A stretch of 64,000 bases of DNA from Devosia pacifica (GTDB lineage Bacteria; Pseudomonadota; Alphaproteobacteria; Rhizobiales; Devosiaceae): the NCBI RefSeq assembly GCF_014652635.1, contig NZ_BMZE01000003.1, forward strand, positions 372,001-436,000. Direction: 5' to 3'. The notes beneath the pieces were generated by a model. It ran no database searches. It had not been told where the DNA came from and was given only the letters and a program-made list of their open reading frames with translations. Shown here piece after piece: positions 43,884 through 53,060 of this stretch; positions within the stretch are counted from its first letter, which is position 1, and each line of letters begins with the position of its first letter. The translations under genes and the position numbers were made by a program.

Positions 43884-45677
43884 GTGAGCCGTTCGACCTG
43901 GGGGCCGCCTATCACATACGAACAGATTACGCTTTTCAGCCTGCTGGCATTGGTCCTCGGGCTGCTGATGTGGGGCAAGTTCAGATTTGACCTTGTCTCG
44001 TTCGCCGCACTGGTTGCCGCCGTGGTACTTGGTGTGGTGCCTGCCGACCGGGCATTTTCCGGCTTTTCCAATGATGCGACGATCATCGTCATCCTCGTTC
44101 TGGTTGTCAGTTTCGGCCTGACACGGTCGGGGGCGGTGGAGCTCATCACGCGCCCGCTTGTCAATTCGCCGCGGCCTGTTCCGGTGCATCTCGGCATGCT
44201 TGGCGGCATTGCCGCCGTTCTTTCAGCCTTCATGAACAACGTCGCCTCGCTGGCCCTGACAATGCCCGTCGACATCCAGGCGGCGCAGAAAGCGGGCCGA
44301 TCACCTTCGCTAACGCTGATGCCGCTGGCGGCCGCCACCATTCTCGGCGGGCTGGTGACGCTGATCGGCACGCCACCGAACATTCTCATCGCCTCCTACC
44401 GCGAGCAGGCGACGGGCGAGGCGTTCAGGATGTTCGACTATGCACCAGTGGGGCTGAGCGTGGCGATTGCCGGCCTGATCTTCACCGCGCTCGTCGGTTG
44501 GCGGATCATCCCCGTACGCGCATCCAACGCTATCGCCGAGCTCGCAGCCATCGAGAACTATGTCAGCGAGCTTGTGGTCAAGGCGAAGTCACAGGCGATC
44601 GGCCAGAAGGTCGCAGATCTCGACAAGATAGCGGAAGAAAACGATACGCAGATCCTCGGGCTGGTTCGCAAGGCCCGGCGGCTCCCCGGCCGGGCACGCA
44701 CCGAAACCATTACTGAAGGCGATTTGCTGGTCGTCGAGGGGAGCCCCGAGGCGCTTAACAGCTTTTCCGCGGCACTCGGGCTGAGCTTTCAGGGCAAGTC
44801 CGGCGAAAAAGCCGATCTCGGTGCAAACCAGGGCTTTATCGAGGCTGTCGTCAACCGCGAGAGCCGGCTGGTGGGGCGCTCCGCCAACGAAGTGCAGATG
44901 CTGCGCGGGTATGGCGTTTCGCTGCTCGGTATTTCCAGGCGCGGCCGCACGGTGCGCGAGCGGGTTCGCAGAACACCGCTGCAGGCGGGGGACGTTCTGC
45001 TGCTCCTCGGTGCACGCGAAAACATGGAAGATGTGCTGGCACGGCTCGACTGCCTGCCCCTGGCGCATACGCCAGCGCTGACCCGTTATGACAAGGCGGT
45101 GCTCGCGATCGTCCTGTTTGCCTCTGCCATCGCGCTATCGGTCTTCGGATTGCTGCCTCTGACGATCGGGTTGTCGATCGTGGTCATAGCGTTCGTTTTG
45201 GCCGACATCGTGCCGATCCGCGAGCTCTACGAGGCCATCGAGTGGCCGATCATTGTTCTTTTGGGAGCGTTGATCCCGATCGGTGAGGCGCTGGAAAGCT
45301 CCGGCGGCACGCTATTGCTCGCAAATGGCATTGCGATGTTCACGCAGGCGTTGCCGGCCTGGATCGCGCTTACAGCGATGCTTGTCGTGACAATGTTCCT
45401 CTCGGACATTCTCAACAACGCCGCGACTGCTGTTATCGCCGCACCCATCGCCTATGGGCTCGCCACGGCGATGCAGGTCAATCCGGATGCTTTTCTGATG
45501 GCTGTGGCAATCGGTGCGAGCTGTGCGTTCCTGACGCCGATCGGGCACCAGAACAATCTGTTGATCATGGGACCGGGCGGCTACCAGTTCTCGGACTACT
45601 GGAAGTTCGGCCTGCCGCTCGAAGTCGTTTGCACCGTGGTGGCGGTGCCGATGATTATTCTTGTGTGGGGCCTGTAG
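43884..45677 (+). CDS. SLC13 family permease with two TrkA-C (RCK_C) domains
   Basis: A 597-residue divalent anion:Na+ symporter family membrane protein. Helices in both halves flank a cytosolic region at about 210-385 with two TrkA-C domains. The SNT-like motifs are visible as NNVASLALTMP and TLIGTPPNILIA in the first half and LNNAATAVIAAP and TPIGHQNN in the second. Members move sulfate, dicarboxylates or other anions. GTG at 43884 has no strong ribosome site and the true start may be a little later. The 205 bases upstream hold no gene. Confidence 0.88.
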   Translation: MSRSTWGPPITYEQITLFSLLALVLGLLMWGKFRFDLVSFAALVAAVVLGVVPADRAFSGFSNDATIIVILVLVVSFGLTRSGAVELITRPLVNSPRPVPVHLGMLGGIAAVLSAFMNNVASLALTMPVDIQAAQKAGRSPSLTLMPLAAATILGGLVTLIGTPPNILIASYREQATGEAFRMFDYAPVGLSVAIAGLIFTALVGWRIIPVRASNAIAELAAIENYVSELVVKAKSQAIGQKVADLDKIAEENDTQILGLVRKARRLPGRARTETITEGDLLVVEGSPEALNSFSAALGLSFQGKSGEKADLGANQGFIEAVVNRESRLVGRSANEVQMLRGYGVSLLGISRRGRTVRERVRRTPLQAGDVLLLLGARENMEDVLARLDCLPLAHTPALTRYDKAVLAIVLFASAIALSVFGLLPLTIGLSIVVIAFVLADIVPIRELYEAIEWPIIVLLGALIPIGEALESSGGTLLLANGIAMFTQALPAWIALTAMLVVTMFLSDILNNAATAVIAAPIAYGLATAMQVNPDAFLMAVAIGASCAFLTPIGHQNNLLIMGPGGYQFSDYWKFGLPLEVVCTVVAVPMIILVWGL

Positions 45678-45688
45678 AAGCGTGTGAG

Positions 45689-45718
45689 CGGGATGGGCGC
45701 CATAAGGTACCCATCCCG
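45689..45718. terminator. Bidirectional hairpin between the SLC13 and ABC exporter genes
   Basis: A perfect nine-base inverted repeat, CGGGATGGG and CCCATCCCG, with a 12-base loop, between convergent stops. The flanks are only mildly U-rich (TGATTTAT on one side). Confidence 0.6.
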
Positions 45719-45725
45719 TGATTTA

Positions 45726-47540
45726 TCAGGCGACGTTGAGGTTGAGCCCTCGTGTCAGTTCAAGCGCCTGGCGCTCGAACAGGCGCCGGTAGATGCCGCC
45801 CTCAAGACCGATCAGCGACCTATGATCGCCTTCCTCGACAATCCTGCCACGATCGAACACCAGAAGCCTATCGAGCGATTTCACCGTCGACAGCCGGTGC
45901 GCAATCACGAGCGTCGTGCGGCCGATCATAAGCCGTTCCATCGCCTGCTGGATCAGCACCTCGCTTTCCGAGTCGAGGCTGGATGTCGCCTCGTCGAGGA
46001 TCAGTATCGGTGCATTTGCAAGGAACGCCCTCGCGATTGCAACGCGTTGACGCTCACCCCCCGATAGCTTCACGCCGCGCTCGCCAACAAGGGTTTCGTA
46101 CCCTTTGGGCAAGGTTGAGATGAAATCATGCGCACTGGCGAGTGAGGCCGCATGCTCAATCTCTGCGCGGGTCGCGCTCGGCCGGGCATAGGCGATGTTC
46201 TCCGCCAGGGTCCGGTGAAACAGGATCGGCTCCTGCTGCACGATGGCGATCTGGCTGCGCAGCGAAGACTGCAACACGTCGGCGATATTCTGCCCGTCGA
46301 TCAGGATCTGGCCGTCCGTGACGTCATAAAGCCTTTGAATCAGCTTGACGAATGTCGTCTTTCCGGAGCCCGAGTGCCCGACCAGCCCGACGCGCTCCCC
46401 GGCCCTGATGGCGACCGAGAAATCCTCATAGAGCGGCCGGACATGCGAGCCGTACCGGAAGGTGACGTTGCGGAAGGCGATCGCGCCAGCCCCGATCCGG
46501 ATCGGCTTTGCCCCTGCCCGGTCATCGATGCCGATCGGCTGGGCATGCAGATCGACCAGTTCTTCCATGTCGTTCACCGACTTTTGCAGATTGCGGATAT
46601 GCATGCCGACATCGCGCAGATGCCCCTGAAGCATGAAGAACATGGTCAAGACGAAGGTGATGTCGCCGGCAGAGGCCGCACCCTGGGTCCAAAGCATCAG
46701 CGCCACCCCGAGAATCGAGGTTTGCATCACCACCATCAGCACGCCCTGAACGGCCCCGTTCAGCGTTCCGCGCTTCCAGGTACGGCGGGTACGGTTGCGC
46801 CATTTCCCGACGACCTGCCCGAGGCGGCTTTCCTCGCGCGTTTCGGCGCCAAACGCCTTGACCACGGCATTGCAGCCAACGGCATCGGCCAGCGCGCCGC
46901 CGACGCGCGTGTCCCAGGCATTGGAAAGTGTCGCGGCCGGCGCCACGTAGCCGACCGACAGGGCGACCGTGACACCGACATAGATCAGCGACGCCACGCC
47001 AACGACGAGGCCCATGACCGGCCAGACAGACCCGAGCACAATTGTCGCGCCGACCAGCATCACAAACGAAGGCAGCAGTGCGACCAGCAGCGTGTCATTG
47101 AGCAGATCGAGCGCCCACATGCCGCGCGTGACCTTGCGTACCGTCGATCCGGCAAAGCTGTTTGCGTGCCAATCTGTCGAGAAGCGCTGGACCCTGACGA
47201 AGGCGTCACCGGCGATTTCGCTCATCATCTTCAACGTCAGCGTGATCAGGTTGACGAAGGTGAAGGTGCGCATCACCACAGAGGCCAGATACAGCAGCGC
47301 CAACAACCAGAAAGCCATCAGCGCGGCACCAAATGCGCTCTCCTGGCTGGCCGGTCCCGAGGCGATCGCATCGACCAGACGCCCGGCAAAAATCGGGGTC
47401 AGAACCTCTGCAATCGTTGCGCCCATGACAAGCGCGATGATGATGCCGATGCGTCCCGGCTGCTTGCGCCAGTGACGGAAGGTGAAGCCGAGGACGTTGG
47501 AAAACGCCTCGGAGCGGAAATCGAGCTTCTTGCGAGCCAT
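45726..47540 (-). CDS. ABC exporter, fused permease and ATPase (MsbA/ABCB-like)
   Basis: A 604-residue half-transporter: six membrane helices in about 30-320, then an ATPase with Walker A GHSGSGKTT, signature LSGGERQR and Walker B ILILDEATS. It dimerises to export lipids, peptides or drugs; the cargo is unknown. ATG at 47540 is not preceded by a Shine-Dalgarno, and the same frame is open to 47654 and contains, above a TAG, another ATG with a strong ribosome site, so the true start or leader is unclear. Confidence 0.85.
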   Translation of the reverse strand: MARKKLDFRSEAFSNVLGFTFRHWRKQPGRIGIIIALVMGATIAEVLTPIFAGRLVDAIASGPASQESAFGAALMAFWLLALLYLASVVMRTFTFVNLITLTLKMMSEIAGDAFVRVQRFSTDWHANSFAGSTVRKVTRGMWALDLLNDTLLVALLPSFVMLVGATIVLGSVWPVMGLVVGVASLIYVGVTVALSVGYVAPAATLSNAWDTRVGGALADAVGCNAVVKAFGAETREESRLGQVVGKWRNRTRRTWKRGTLNGAVQGVLMVVMQTSILGVALMLWTQGAASAGDITFVLTMFFMLQGHLRDVGMHIRNLQKSVNDMEELVDLHAQPIGIDDRAGAKPIRIGAGAIAFRNVTFRYGSHVRPLYEDFSVAIRAGERVGLVGHSGSGKTTFVKLIQRLYDVTDGQILIDGQNIADVLQSSLRSQIAIVQQEPILFHRTLAENIAYARPSATRAEIEHAASLASAHDFISTLPKGYETLVGERGVKLSGGERQRVAIARAFLANAPILILDEATSSLDSESEVLIQQAMERLMIGRTTLVIAHRLSTVKSLDRLLVFDRGRIVEEGDHRSLIGLEGGIYRRLFERQALELTRGLNLNVA

Positions 47541-47656
47541 TATAGTATCCGGCCACGTTGACCGCGCACCGGTCCTGAAAAGGAGAAGAATCAAAGGCCA
47601 CAGCGGGAGGCAGAAAGCGCTCCGAAATATGAACATGCTGTGGAAAGCGAACACGA

Positions 47657-47674
47657 GCGACCCAGGTGGGTCGC
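47657..47674. repeat. Perfect inverted repeat in the ABC exporter leader
   Basis: GCGACCCA directly joined through GG to TGGGTCGC. On the minus strand it would form a hairpin just after the 15-codon reading frame. There is no U tract, so it is not a standard terminator. Confidence 0.5.
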
Positions 47675-47687
47675 GGGGGAGACAGGC

Positions 47688-47735
47688 CTATCGGCGTGTC
47701 GGCCCGTGGGAAGAAACGAACTGTGCTGCTGCCAT
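47688..47735 (-). CDS. Candidate 15-codon leader peptide upstream of the ABC exporter
   Basis: ATG at 47735 follows GGGGAGG by six bases, one of the best ribosome sites in the window, and encodes MAAAQFVSSHGPTRR before TAG. It is in the same reading frame as the ABC exporter, whose frame reopens after the TAG. No run of one regulatory codon is evident. It could be a leader peptide, the start of a longer protein broken by a point mutation, or chance. Confidence 0.35.
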   Translation of the reverse strand: MAAAQFVSSHGPTRR

Positions 47736-47953
47736 GTAACGCCTCCCCGTGGTTCGTGTGGTGCGAAGCTTGCTCTTAGCCGACCGCATGCGGCCTGCCA
47801 AGCCGCACTGCGACACCCGGTCACAGGATGTTGCTGATCCGCCACAGTAATTCAGAGCCAAACCTGAAGGTGATCGGCAATCTGGCGTTTCGGCACTGGT
47901 CGAGAGCGATCACGCCAAGTAGGTTCGCGCCAAACCAACTGAGAGTGGACGCG

Positions 47954-49192
47954 ATGACACAATCCCCCATCGATCCGGTCAAGCTCGACCGCCTGGCAGA
48001 GGTAGCGATCAAGGTGGGCCTCAGGCTTGAGCCGGGCCAAGACCTGCTGATGACTGCACCAATGACGGCTGCACCGCTGGCACGCCGCATCACCGAAGCC
48101 GCCTACAAGGCCGGCGCGGGCCTCGTGACCACTATTTATTCGGACGAAGAGGCAACGCTCGCGCGCTACCGGTATGCACCGGACGAGAGTTTCGATCGCG
48201 CGCCAGGCTGGCTCTATCAAGGCATGGCAGACGCCTTCAAAGCGAACACGGCACGGCTGGCGATTGCCGGCGACAATCCGATGATGCTGGCAGGCCAGGA
48301 CGCGGAAAAGGTCTCGCGCGCCAACCGTGCCAACTCGACGGCCTACCGGCCAGCGATCGAGTTGATCACCGGCTTCGACATCAACTGGAACATCGTCTCC
48401 TACCCAAGTGCCGCGTGGGCAAAGCTGGTGTTTCCGAACGATGCCGAGGACGTTGCGGTCAACAAGCTGGCTGACGCCATCTTCAGCGCCAGCCGCGTCG
48501 ACGTCGATGACCCGATCGCCGCCTGGGAAGAGCACAACGCGAATCTGCGCAAGCGCCACAGCTGGCTGAACGAGAAGAAGTTCTCGGCCCTGCATTACAC
48601 CGGCCCTGGCACCGATCTGACGATCGGGCTCGCGGACGGGCACAAGTGGAAGGGCGGTGCGTCGGAAGCCAAGAACGGCATAACCTGCAATCCCAACATC
48701 CCGACCGAAGAGGTTTTCACCACGCCGCACAAGGATCGTGTCTCGGGGCATGTCCGCTCGACCAAGCCGCTGTCACACAACGGCACGCTGATCGAGAACA
48801 TCGAGGTACGGTTCGAGGACGGCAAGATTGTCGAGGCACGCGCATCGAAAGGCGGCGACGTCTTCAACAAGCTGATCGATACCGATGAGGGCGCGCGCCG
48901 GCTGGGCGAGGTGGCGCTGGTGCCGCACTCCTCACCGATCTCGGCTTCAGGGCTGTTGTTCTACAACACGCTCTACGATGAGAACGCGGCCTGCCATATC
49001 GCGCTCGGCCAGTGCTATTCGGATTGCTTCGAAGGCGGCACCAGTCTTTCCCGGGAGCAAATTTCTACGCAAGGCGGCAATACCAGCCTGATTCACGTCG
49101 ACTGGATGATCGGGTCCGACCAGATCGACATCGATGGTGTTCATGCCGATGGCTCGCGCGAGCCGGTGATGCGCAAGGGCGAGTGGGCCTGA
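47954..49192 (+). CDS. M29 family (AmpS/PepS-like) aminopeptidase
   Basis: A 412-residue metallo-aminopeptidase of the M29 thermophilic aminopeptidase family. The N-terminal LAEVAIKVGLRLEPGQDLLM is characteristic, as are NIPTEEVFTTPHKD and HIALGQCYSDC, and IDIDGVHADGS near the end; these carry the Glu, His and Asp metal ligands. It removes N-terminal residues from peptides in the cytosol. ATG at 47954 matches the family start. It is followed after a few bases by the YdcF gene. Confidence 0.9.
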   Translation: MTQSPIDPVKLDRLAEVAIKVGLRLEPGQDLLMTAPMTAAPLARRITEAAYKAGAGLVTTIYSDEEATLARYRYAPDESFDRAPGWLYQGMADAFKANTARLAIAGDNPMMLAGQDAEKVSRANRANSTAYRPAIELITGFDINWNIVSYPSAAWAKLVFPNDAEDVAVNKLADAIFSASRVDVDDPIAAWEEHNANLRKRHSWLNEKKFSALHYTGPGTDLTIGLADGHKWKGGASEAKNGITCNPNIPTEEVFTTPHKDRVSGHVRSTKPLSHNGTLIENIEVRFEDGKIVEARASKGGDVFNKLIDTDEGARRLGEVALVPHSSPISASGLLFYNTLYDENAACHIALGQCYSDCFEGGTSLSREQISTQGGNTSLIHVDWMIGSDQIDIDGVHADGSREPVMRKGEWA

Positions 49193-49196
49193 GACA

Positions 49197-49799
49197 TTGG
49201 TGCGGCTGCTGCACTGGCTGGAGAGCGCGCTGGCGCTCGTGGTGTGGCTGGCCGCCCTCTGCTCATTGGTGATCGCGGCTGACGTCGCACGATTTGGCAA
49301 TGTCGAGATGGAAACCGACGCGCAGGCCGACGCTGCGATGGTGCTAGGGGCCGCCGTTCTCTGGGACCGGCCCTCGCCGGTCTTCGAGGAGCGGCTACGG
49401 CACGCGGTGACGCTTTACGAACAGGGCCGCGTGCAAACAATCGTCATCACCGGGGGGCTGAGCCCGGAAGACGAGTTGACGGAAGCGGAGGCCGGGCGGC
49501 GCTGGGTGATGGCGCAAGGGGTGCCGGATGCCGACATCCTGATCGAGCCGCAATCGCGCACGACGCTCGAGAACTTCCTGTTCGCGCGCACCATTCTGGC
49601 CGAGAACGACATCGCGACGGTGCTGGTGGTGTCGGACCCGTTTCACATGCGCCGCGCCATGGCGATCGCCAACCGCGCCGGCATCTCGGCAGTCCCCGCA
49701 CCCACGCCAACTTCGCGCTTTGTAAGCCTCGAGACGCAATTGCCGTTTCTTGCGCGCGAAACATGGTTCATGACACAGCATCTGCTTGGCTTTGACTAG
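49197..49799 (+). CDS. YdcF family (DUF218) membrane-anchored protein
   Basis: About 199 residues with one N-terminal membrane helix (roughly 8-28) and a DUF218 domain: AAMVLGAAV, RLRHAVTLYEQG, IVITGGLSPED, LIEPQSRTTLENFLF and VVSDPFHMRRA are typical. YdcF/SanA-like proteins are linked to envelope functions, and YdcF of E. coli binds S-adenosylmethionine. TTG at 49197 or GTG at 49200 is the start; both lie right after the aminopeptidase stop. Confidence 0.82.
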   Translation: MVRLLHWLESALALVVWLAALCSLVIAADVARFGNVEMETDAQADAAMVLGAAVLWDRPSPVFEERLRHAVTLYEQGRVQTIVITGGLSPEDELTEAEAGRRWVMAQGVPDADILIEPQSRTTLENFLFARTILAENDIATVLVVSDPFHMRRAMAIANRAGISAVPAPTPTSRFVSLETQLPFLARETWFMTQHLLGFD

Positions 49800-49812
49800 G
49801 AGTCGACCCGCC

Positions 49813-50640
49813 ATGAGTACCGATCGCATTGCCGTATCCAGCTGGTCCCTGCATCGCAGGCTTGGCGTGACCTTTCCGCATGATCTCGATACGCGGGCGG
49901 TCGGGCCGCGACAGGAGACGTTCGGTGCGCCTGCGATTGCGCTTGTCGAACTGCCGCAGGAGGTTGCCAGGCACGAAATCCAGCGGCTGGAATTGTGTTC
50001 GTTTCACCTTGCGGAACGTGGTGCCGGCTATCTGGACGATTTGAGGGGTGCTCTTGCCGATGCGGGTGTAGCGCTACAAACGCTGCTGATCGAAGCCGGC
50101 GACATCAGCGATGCCAACACGACGCGCCGCGACCGGCGCTGGATCACCGACTGGGTGGAGACCGCAGTGATGCTCGGGGCGGAGAATGCCCGGGTGATTG
50201 CCGGCAAGCAGAAGGCCGGGCCCGACACCCTAGCGCGCTCGGCGGAAGCGCTTCTGGAAATCGCGAACAATCATGCCGGCGCACCGATCAACATCGTCAC
50301 GGAGAACTGGTTCGACCTGCTTGCGACGCCGTCCGACGTCCTCGACCTGCTTGATCGCACAGAGGGACAGATAGGCCTCAACGCCGATTTCGGCAACTGG
50401 CAGGGTGCCGGCAAATACGACGACCTGGCGGAAATCTTCGGGCGTGCGAGCCTTTGTCATGCAAAGGCGTATTTCGCGGGGGGCAAGCTCGATGAGCGCG
50501 ATTACGGACGGTGCATCGAGGTCGCCGAAGAAGCCGGATATACCGGCCCCTATACGCTGATCTTTGACTCCGAAAGCCCGGCGGAATGGGACGGCGTCAT
50601 CCGCGAGAAGGAATTCGTCCTCAGCCAGCTCGGCGCCTAG
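49813..50640 (+). CDS. Sugar phosphate isomerase/epimerase (AP endonuclease 2 TIM-barrel family)
   Basis: A 275-residue TIM-barrel protein of the xylose isomerase-like family: IAVSSWSLHR at the first strand, a LELCSFHL strand, ENW(F) with a metal-ligand Glu, GLNADFGNW with Asp, and a CHAKAYF His. Such proteins are cytosolic divalent-metal sugar or inositol isomerases; the substrate is unknown. It is the last gene of the aminopeptidase-YdcF run and overlaps the convergent oxidoreductase by four bases. Confidence 0.78.
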   Translation: MSTDRIAVSSWSLHRRLGVTFPHDLDTRAVGPRQETFGAPAIALVELPQEVARHEIQRLELCSFHLAERGAGYLDDLRGALADAGVALQTLLIEAGDISDANTTRRDRRWITDWVETAVMLGAENARVIAGKQKAGPDTLARSAEALLEIANNHAGAPINIVTENWFDLLATPSDVLDLLDRTEGQIGLNADFGNWQGAGKYDDLAEIFGRASLCHAKAYFAGGKLDERDYGRCIEVAEEAGYTGPYTLIFDSESPAEWDGVIREKEFVLSQLGA

Positions 50641-52019
50641 CTGGAGAGTGGTTCGAGCTTGCCGAGGAGCGTCGGCAGCAGTTCGGTGACAGTCGGGTGG
50701 ATTTGCATGGTTTGGGTCAGGACCGTGTAAGGAACGTCGCTGGCCATATAGGCCAACAGGGTCTGCACCACTTCGTCGCCTTCGATTCCGAGAATGGACG
50801 CGCCAATGATGCGCTTGCTATTGGCATCCACCACGACTTTCATCAGACCTTGCGTTTCGCTGCGTTCCTTGGCGCGCGATACCTGCGACATAGGCATCGA
50901 TGCGACAAGCACCTCGCGGCCCTGTTCTCGCGCCTGGGTCTCGTTTAGACCGGCACGACCGAGCGGCGGGTCGATATACATTGCATAGGTCATGATCCGG
51001 CCGGCGAGTGACCGATTGCCGCCCGAAAGCAAATTGTCCTTCACGATTTCATACTCGTTGTAGGAGGTGTGGGTGAAGGCTCCGCGCCCGTTGACGTCGC
51101 CGAGCGCGAAGATGCCCGGGACATTGGTGCGCAGGTGCTCGTCCGCCGGAATATGACCGGATTTGTCCATTTCGATGCCGGCCGCCTCCGGGTCGAGCGC
51201 GTCGGTGTTGGGAACCCGACCGATGGCGAGCAGCAGGTGCGAGCCTTCGAGCTGGCGTTCTGCACCGCCCACCTTCAGCGTGAGCGTGAAGCCGGTGCCG
51301 GATGGTTGGAGCGAAATATCCGAGGTGTCGTAGAGCACCTCGATATCCTCGTTGGCGACAATATCAGCGATGGCGCTCGAGATATCCGGGTCTTCCTTCT
51401 TCGCCAACCGATTACCGTGCTCGATTACCGTGACCTCCGAGCCGAACCGTCGAAACATCTGAGCAAACTCGAGCCCGACATAGTTGCCGCCGACGACAAC
51501 GAGATGCTCGGGCAGTTCATCGAGGTCCATTATCGAGGTATTGGTCAGATAAGGGATGGTCTCGATCCCTGCCCAATCGGGAATGCGGGCTCGGGCACCG
51601 GTATTGATGAAAATCTTCTCGGCCGTCAGCGTCTCACCATTCACCGTGATCTGCTTGGTGCCAGTGAATTTGGCTTCGCCCTCGATGAGCGTCAGGTTTT
51701 CGGGGCCGCCGAGCCAGTTCGACAAGGAGGTCACAGAGGCGTTGACCACTTCGTCCTTGCGACGTTTCACAGCTTTCATGTCGACAGATATCGGCCCCGG
51801 CACGTTCACGCCGAAATCACCGCCGCGCCGCGCCAGATGCGCTGCCCGCGCGGAGGCGACCATCGTCTTGGTCGGCGTGCAACCATCGTTGACGCAAGTT
51901 CCACCAAGATGCGCCCGCTCGATCAGGGCGACCTTGTGTCCTGCATTGGCAAAATCGGCGGCCAGAAACGGGCCCGACTGGCCGGCGCCGATAAAGATCG
52001 CGTCGAAGGTTTTGCTCAT
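50637..52019 (-). CDS. FAD-containing pyridine nucleotide-disulfide oxidoreductase (mercuric reductase-like)
   Basis: A 460-residue flavoprotein disulfide reductase: FAD motif IFIGAGQSGP, redox disulfide C42-x4-C47 (CVNDGCTPTK), an internal NAD(P) motif VVGGNYVGLEFA and a C-terminal HPT near 443. It resembles mercuric reductase and dihydrolipoyl dehydrogenase, but lacks a heavy-metal domain and the C-terminal Cys pair of MerA, and no mer or lipoyl-complex gene is near. The physiological substrate is unknown. ATG at 52019 begins directly before the FAD motif. Confidence 0.85.
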   Translation of the reverse strand: MSKTFDAIFIGAGQSGPFLAADFANAGHKVALIERAHLGGTCVNDGCTPTKTMVASARAAHLARRGGDFGVNVPGPISVDMKAVKRRKDEVVNASVTSLSNWLGGPENLTLIEGEAKFTGTKQITVNGETLTAEKIFINTGARARIPDWAGIETIPYLTNTSIMDLDELPEHLVVVGGNYVGLEFAQMFRRFGSEVTVIEHGNRLAKKEDPDISSAIADIVANEDIEVLYDTSDISLQPSGTGFTLTLKVGGAERQLEGSHLLLAIGRVPNTDALDPEAAGIEMDKSGHIPADEHLRTNVPGIFALGDVNGRGAFTHTSYNEYEIVKDNLLSGGNRSLAGRIMTYAMYIDPPLGRAGLNETQAREQGREVLVASMPMSQVSRAKERSETQGLMKVVVDANSKRIIGASILGIEGDEVVQTLLAYMASDVPYTVLTQTMQIHPTVTELLPTLLGKLEPLSS

Positions 52020-52133
52020 GCTCGGCTCCAATCAGGACTTTAACTGAACACAGTGTTGCACGCTGCGCTGCTTGCTGGGGAGATGAAACTACCCAAATGT
52101 ATAGGCAGTCGTTTTGTTTCGAGGATGATTCCT

Positions 52134-53060
52134 ATGTCCTGGGTACCAGATCGCGACCCGATACTCGGCGATGCCGAGAGTACCGATGCGATAGAACTCG
52201 TAGTCGTCCCTCGCGTTCGCGATCTCGGCGATGGTTTCGCCGTGCGACGGGCCCTGCCGCATGGCAAACGGCAGATGGTCGGGCCGTTCATCTTCTTTGA
52301 CCATTTCGGGCCTATGCAGTTCATTGCAGGGCAAGGCATGGACATCAAACCGCATCCGCATATCGGCCTTGCGACGGTCAGCTATCTGTTCGATGGCAGC
52401 ATCACCCACCGTGACAGCGAAGGGCATATCCAGCAGATCATGCCCGGCGCGATGAACCTGATGACTGCCGGGCGCGGCATTGCGCATTCCGAGCGTACAC
52501 CCGATGCCAACCGTGCTCGACCGCACAGCCTGGTCGGGCTGCAAAGCTGGATTGCCCTGCCGGAAGGACGCGAGGAAATCGACCCGAGCTTTCAGCATTT
52601 TTCGGCCCACGATCTGCCGCTGGTCGAGGATTCAGGCATCTCGGCGCGGGTGATCGCTGGCAGCAGCTTCGGTCGCCAATCGCCGGTCGGAACCGTGTCG
52701 GAGTGGTTCTACGCTGAGGTAAACCTGCTGGCAGGGTCGAGCGCACCGCTCGATGCAGACCATGAGGAACGCGCGATTTATATCGTTGAAGGCGAAGTCG
52801 AGATCGCCGGCGACCGGTTCGAAGGCCCAAGGCTTGTTGTGTTCCGGCCGGGGGATGCCATGCAGATCAAGGCGATCACCAAGAGCCGGATGATGTTTCT
52901 CGGCGGCACCGCGCTCGAAGGCCCGCGCTATATCTGGTGGAACTTCGTGTCCTCAAGTCGCGAGCGTATCGAACAGGCCAAGGAAGACTGGCGGCAAGCG
53001 CGGTTCGGTGAGGTGCCGGACGAGAGCGAAATCATTCCCCTGCCGGAAAAAAGCTATTGA
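52134..53060 (+). CDS. Pirin family protein
   Basis: A 308-residue bicupin. The N-terminal cupin has HPHIGLATVSYLFDG, HRDS and GRGIAHSERTP, which supply the metal-binding His and Glu residues of pirins; the C-terminal cupin follows with EERAIYIVEGEV. Bacterial pirins act as quercetinases or redox-linked regulators. ATG at 52134 has GAGGA upstream; longer in-frame starts to 52053 exist but lie in a segment without homology. Confidence 0.88.
   Translation: MSWVPDRDPILGDAESTDAIELVVVPRVRDLGDGFAVRRALPHGKRQMVGPFIFFDHFGPMQFIAGQGMDIKPHPHIGLATVSYLFDGSITHRDSEGHIQQIMPGAMNLMTAGRGIAHSERTPDANRARPHSLVGLQSWIALPEGREEIDPSFQHFSAHDLPLVEDSGISARVIAGSSFGRQSPVGTVSEWFYAEVNLLAGSSAPLDADHEERAIYIVEGEVEIAGDRFEGPRLVVFRPGDAMQIKAITKSRMMFLGGTALEGPRYIWWNFVSSSRERIEQAKEDWRQARFGEVPDESEIIPLPEKSY

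Larger units (their letters stand above)
47541..47953. other. 413-base divergent intergenic region
   Basis: It separates the ABC exporter and the M29 aminopeptidase. I see no convincing protein of normal size. It holds a 15-codon reading frame with a strong ribosome site (47688-47735, minus), a perfect eight-base inverted repeat at 47657-47674 and a GCATGC-centred palindrome near 47783-47792. A TATAAT hexamer overlaps the region just before the ABC start codon. Confidence 0.6.

Noticed and set aside
46152-47561. 469-codon plus-strand frame
   Set aside because: It is antisense to the ABC exporter; the product is a His/Arg/Gln-rich shadow without domains.
50637-52019. Mercuric reductase (merA)
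   Set aside because: The C-terminal cysteine pair and N-terminal metal domain of MerA are missing and no mer gene is nearby.
51069-52043. 324-codon plus-strand frame
   Set aside because: It is antisense to the FAD-containing oxidoreductase, whose cofactor and disulfide motifs are clear.
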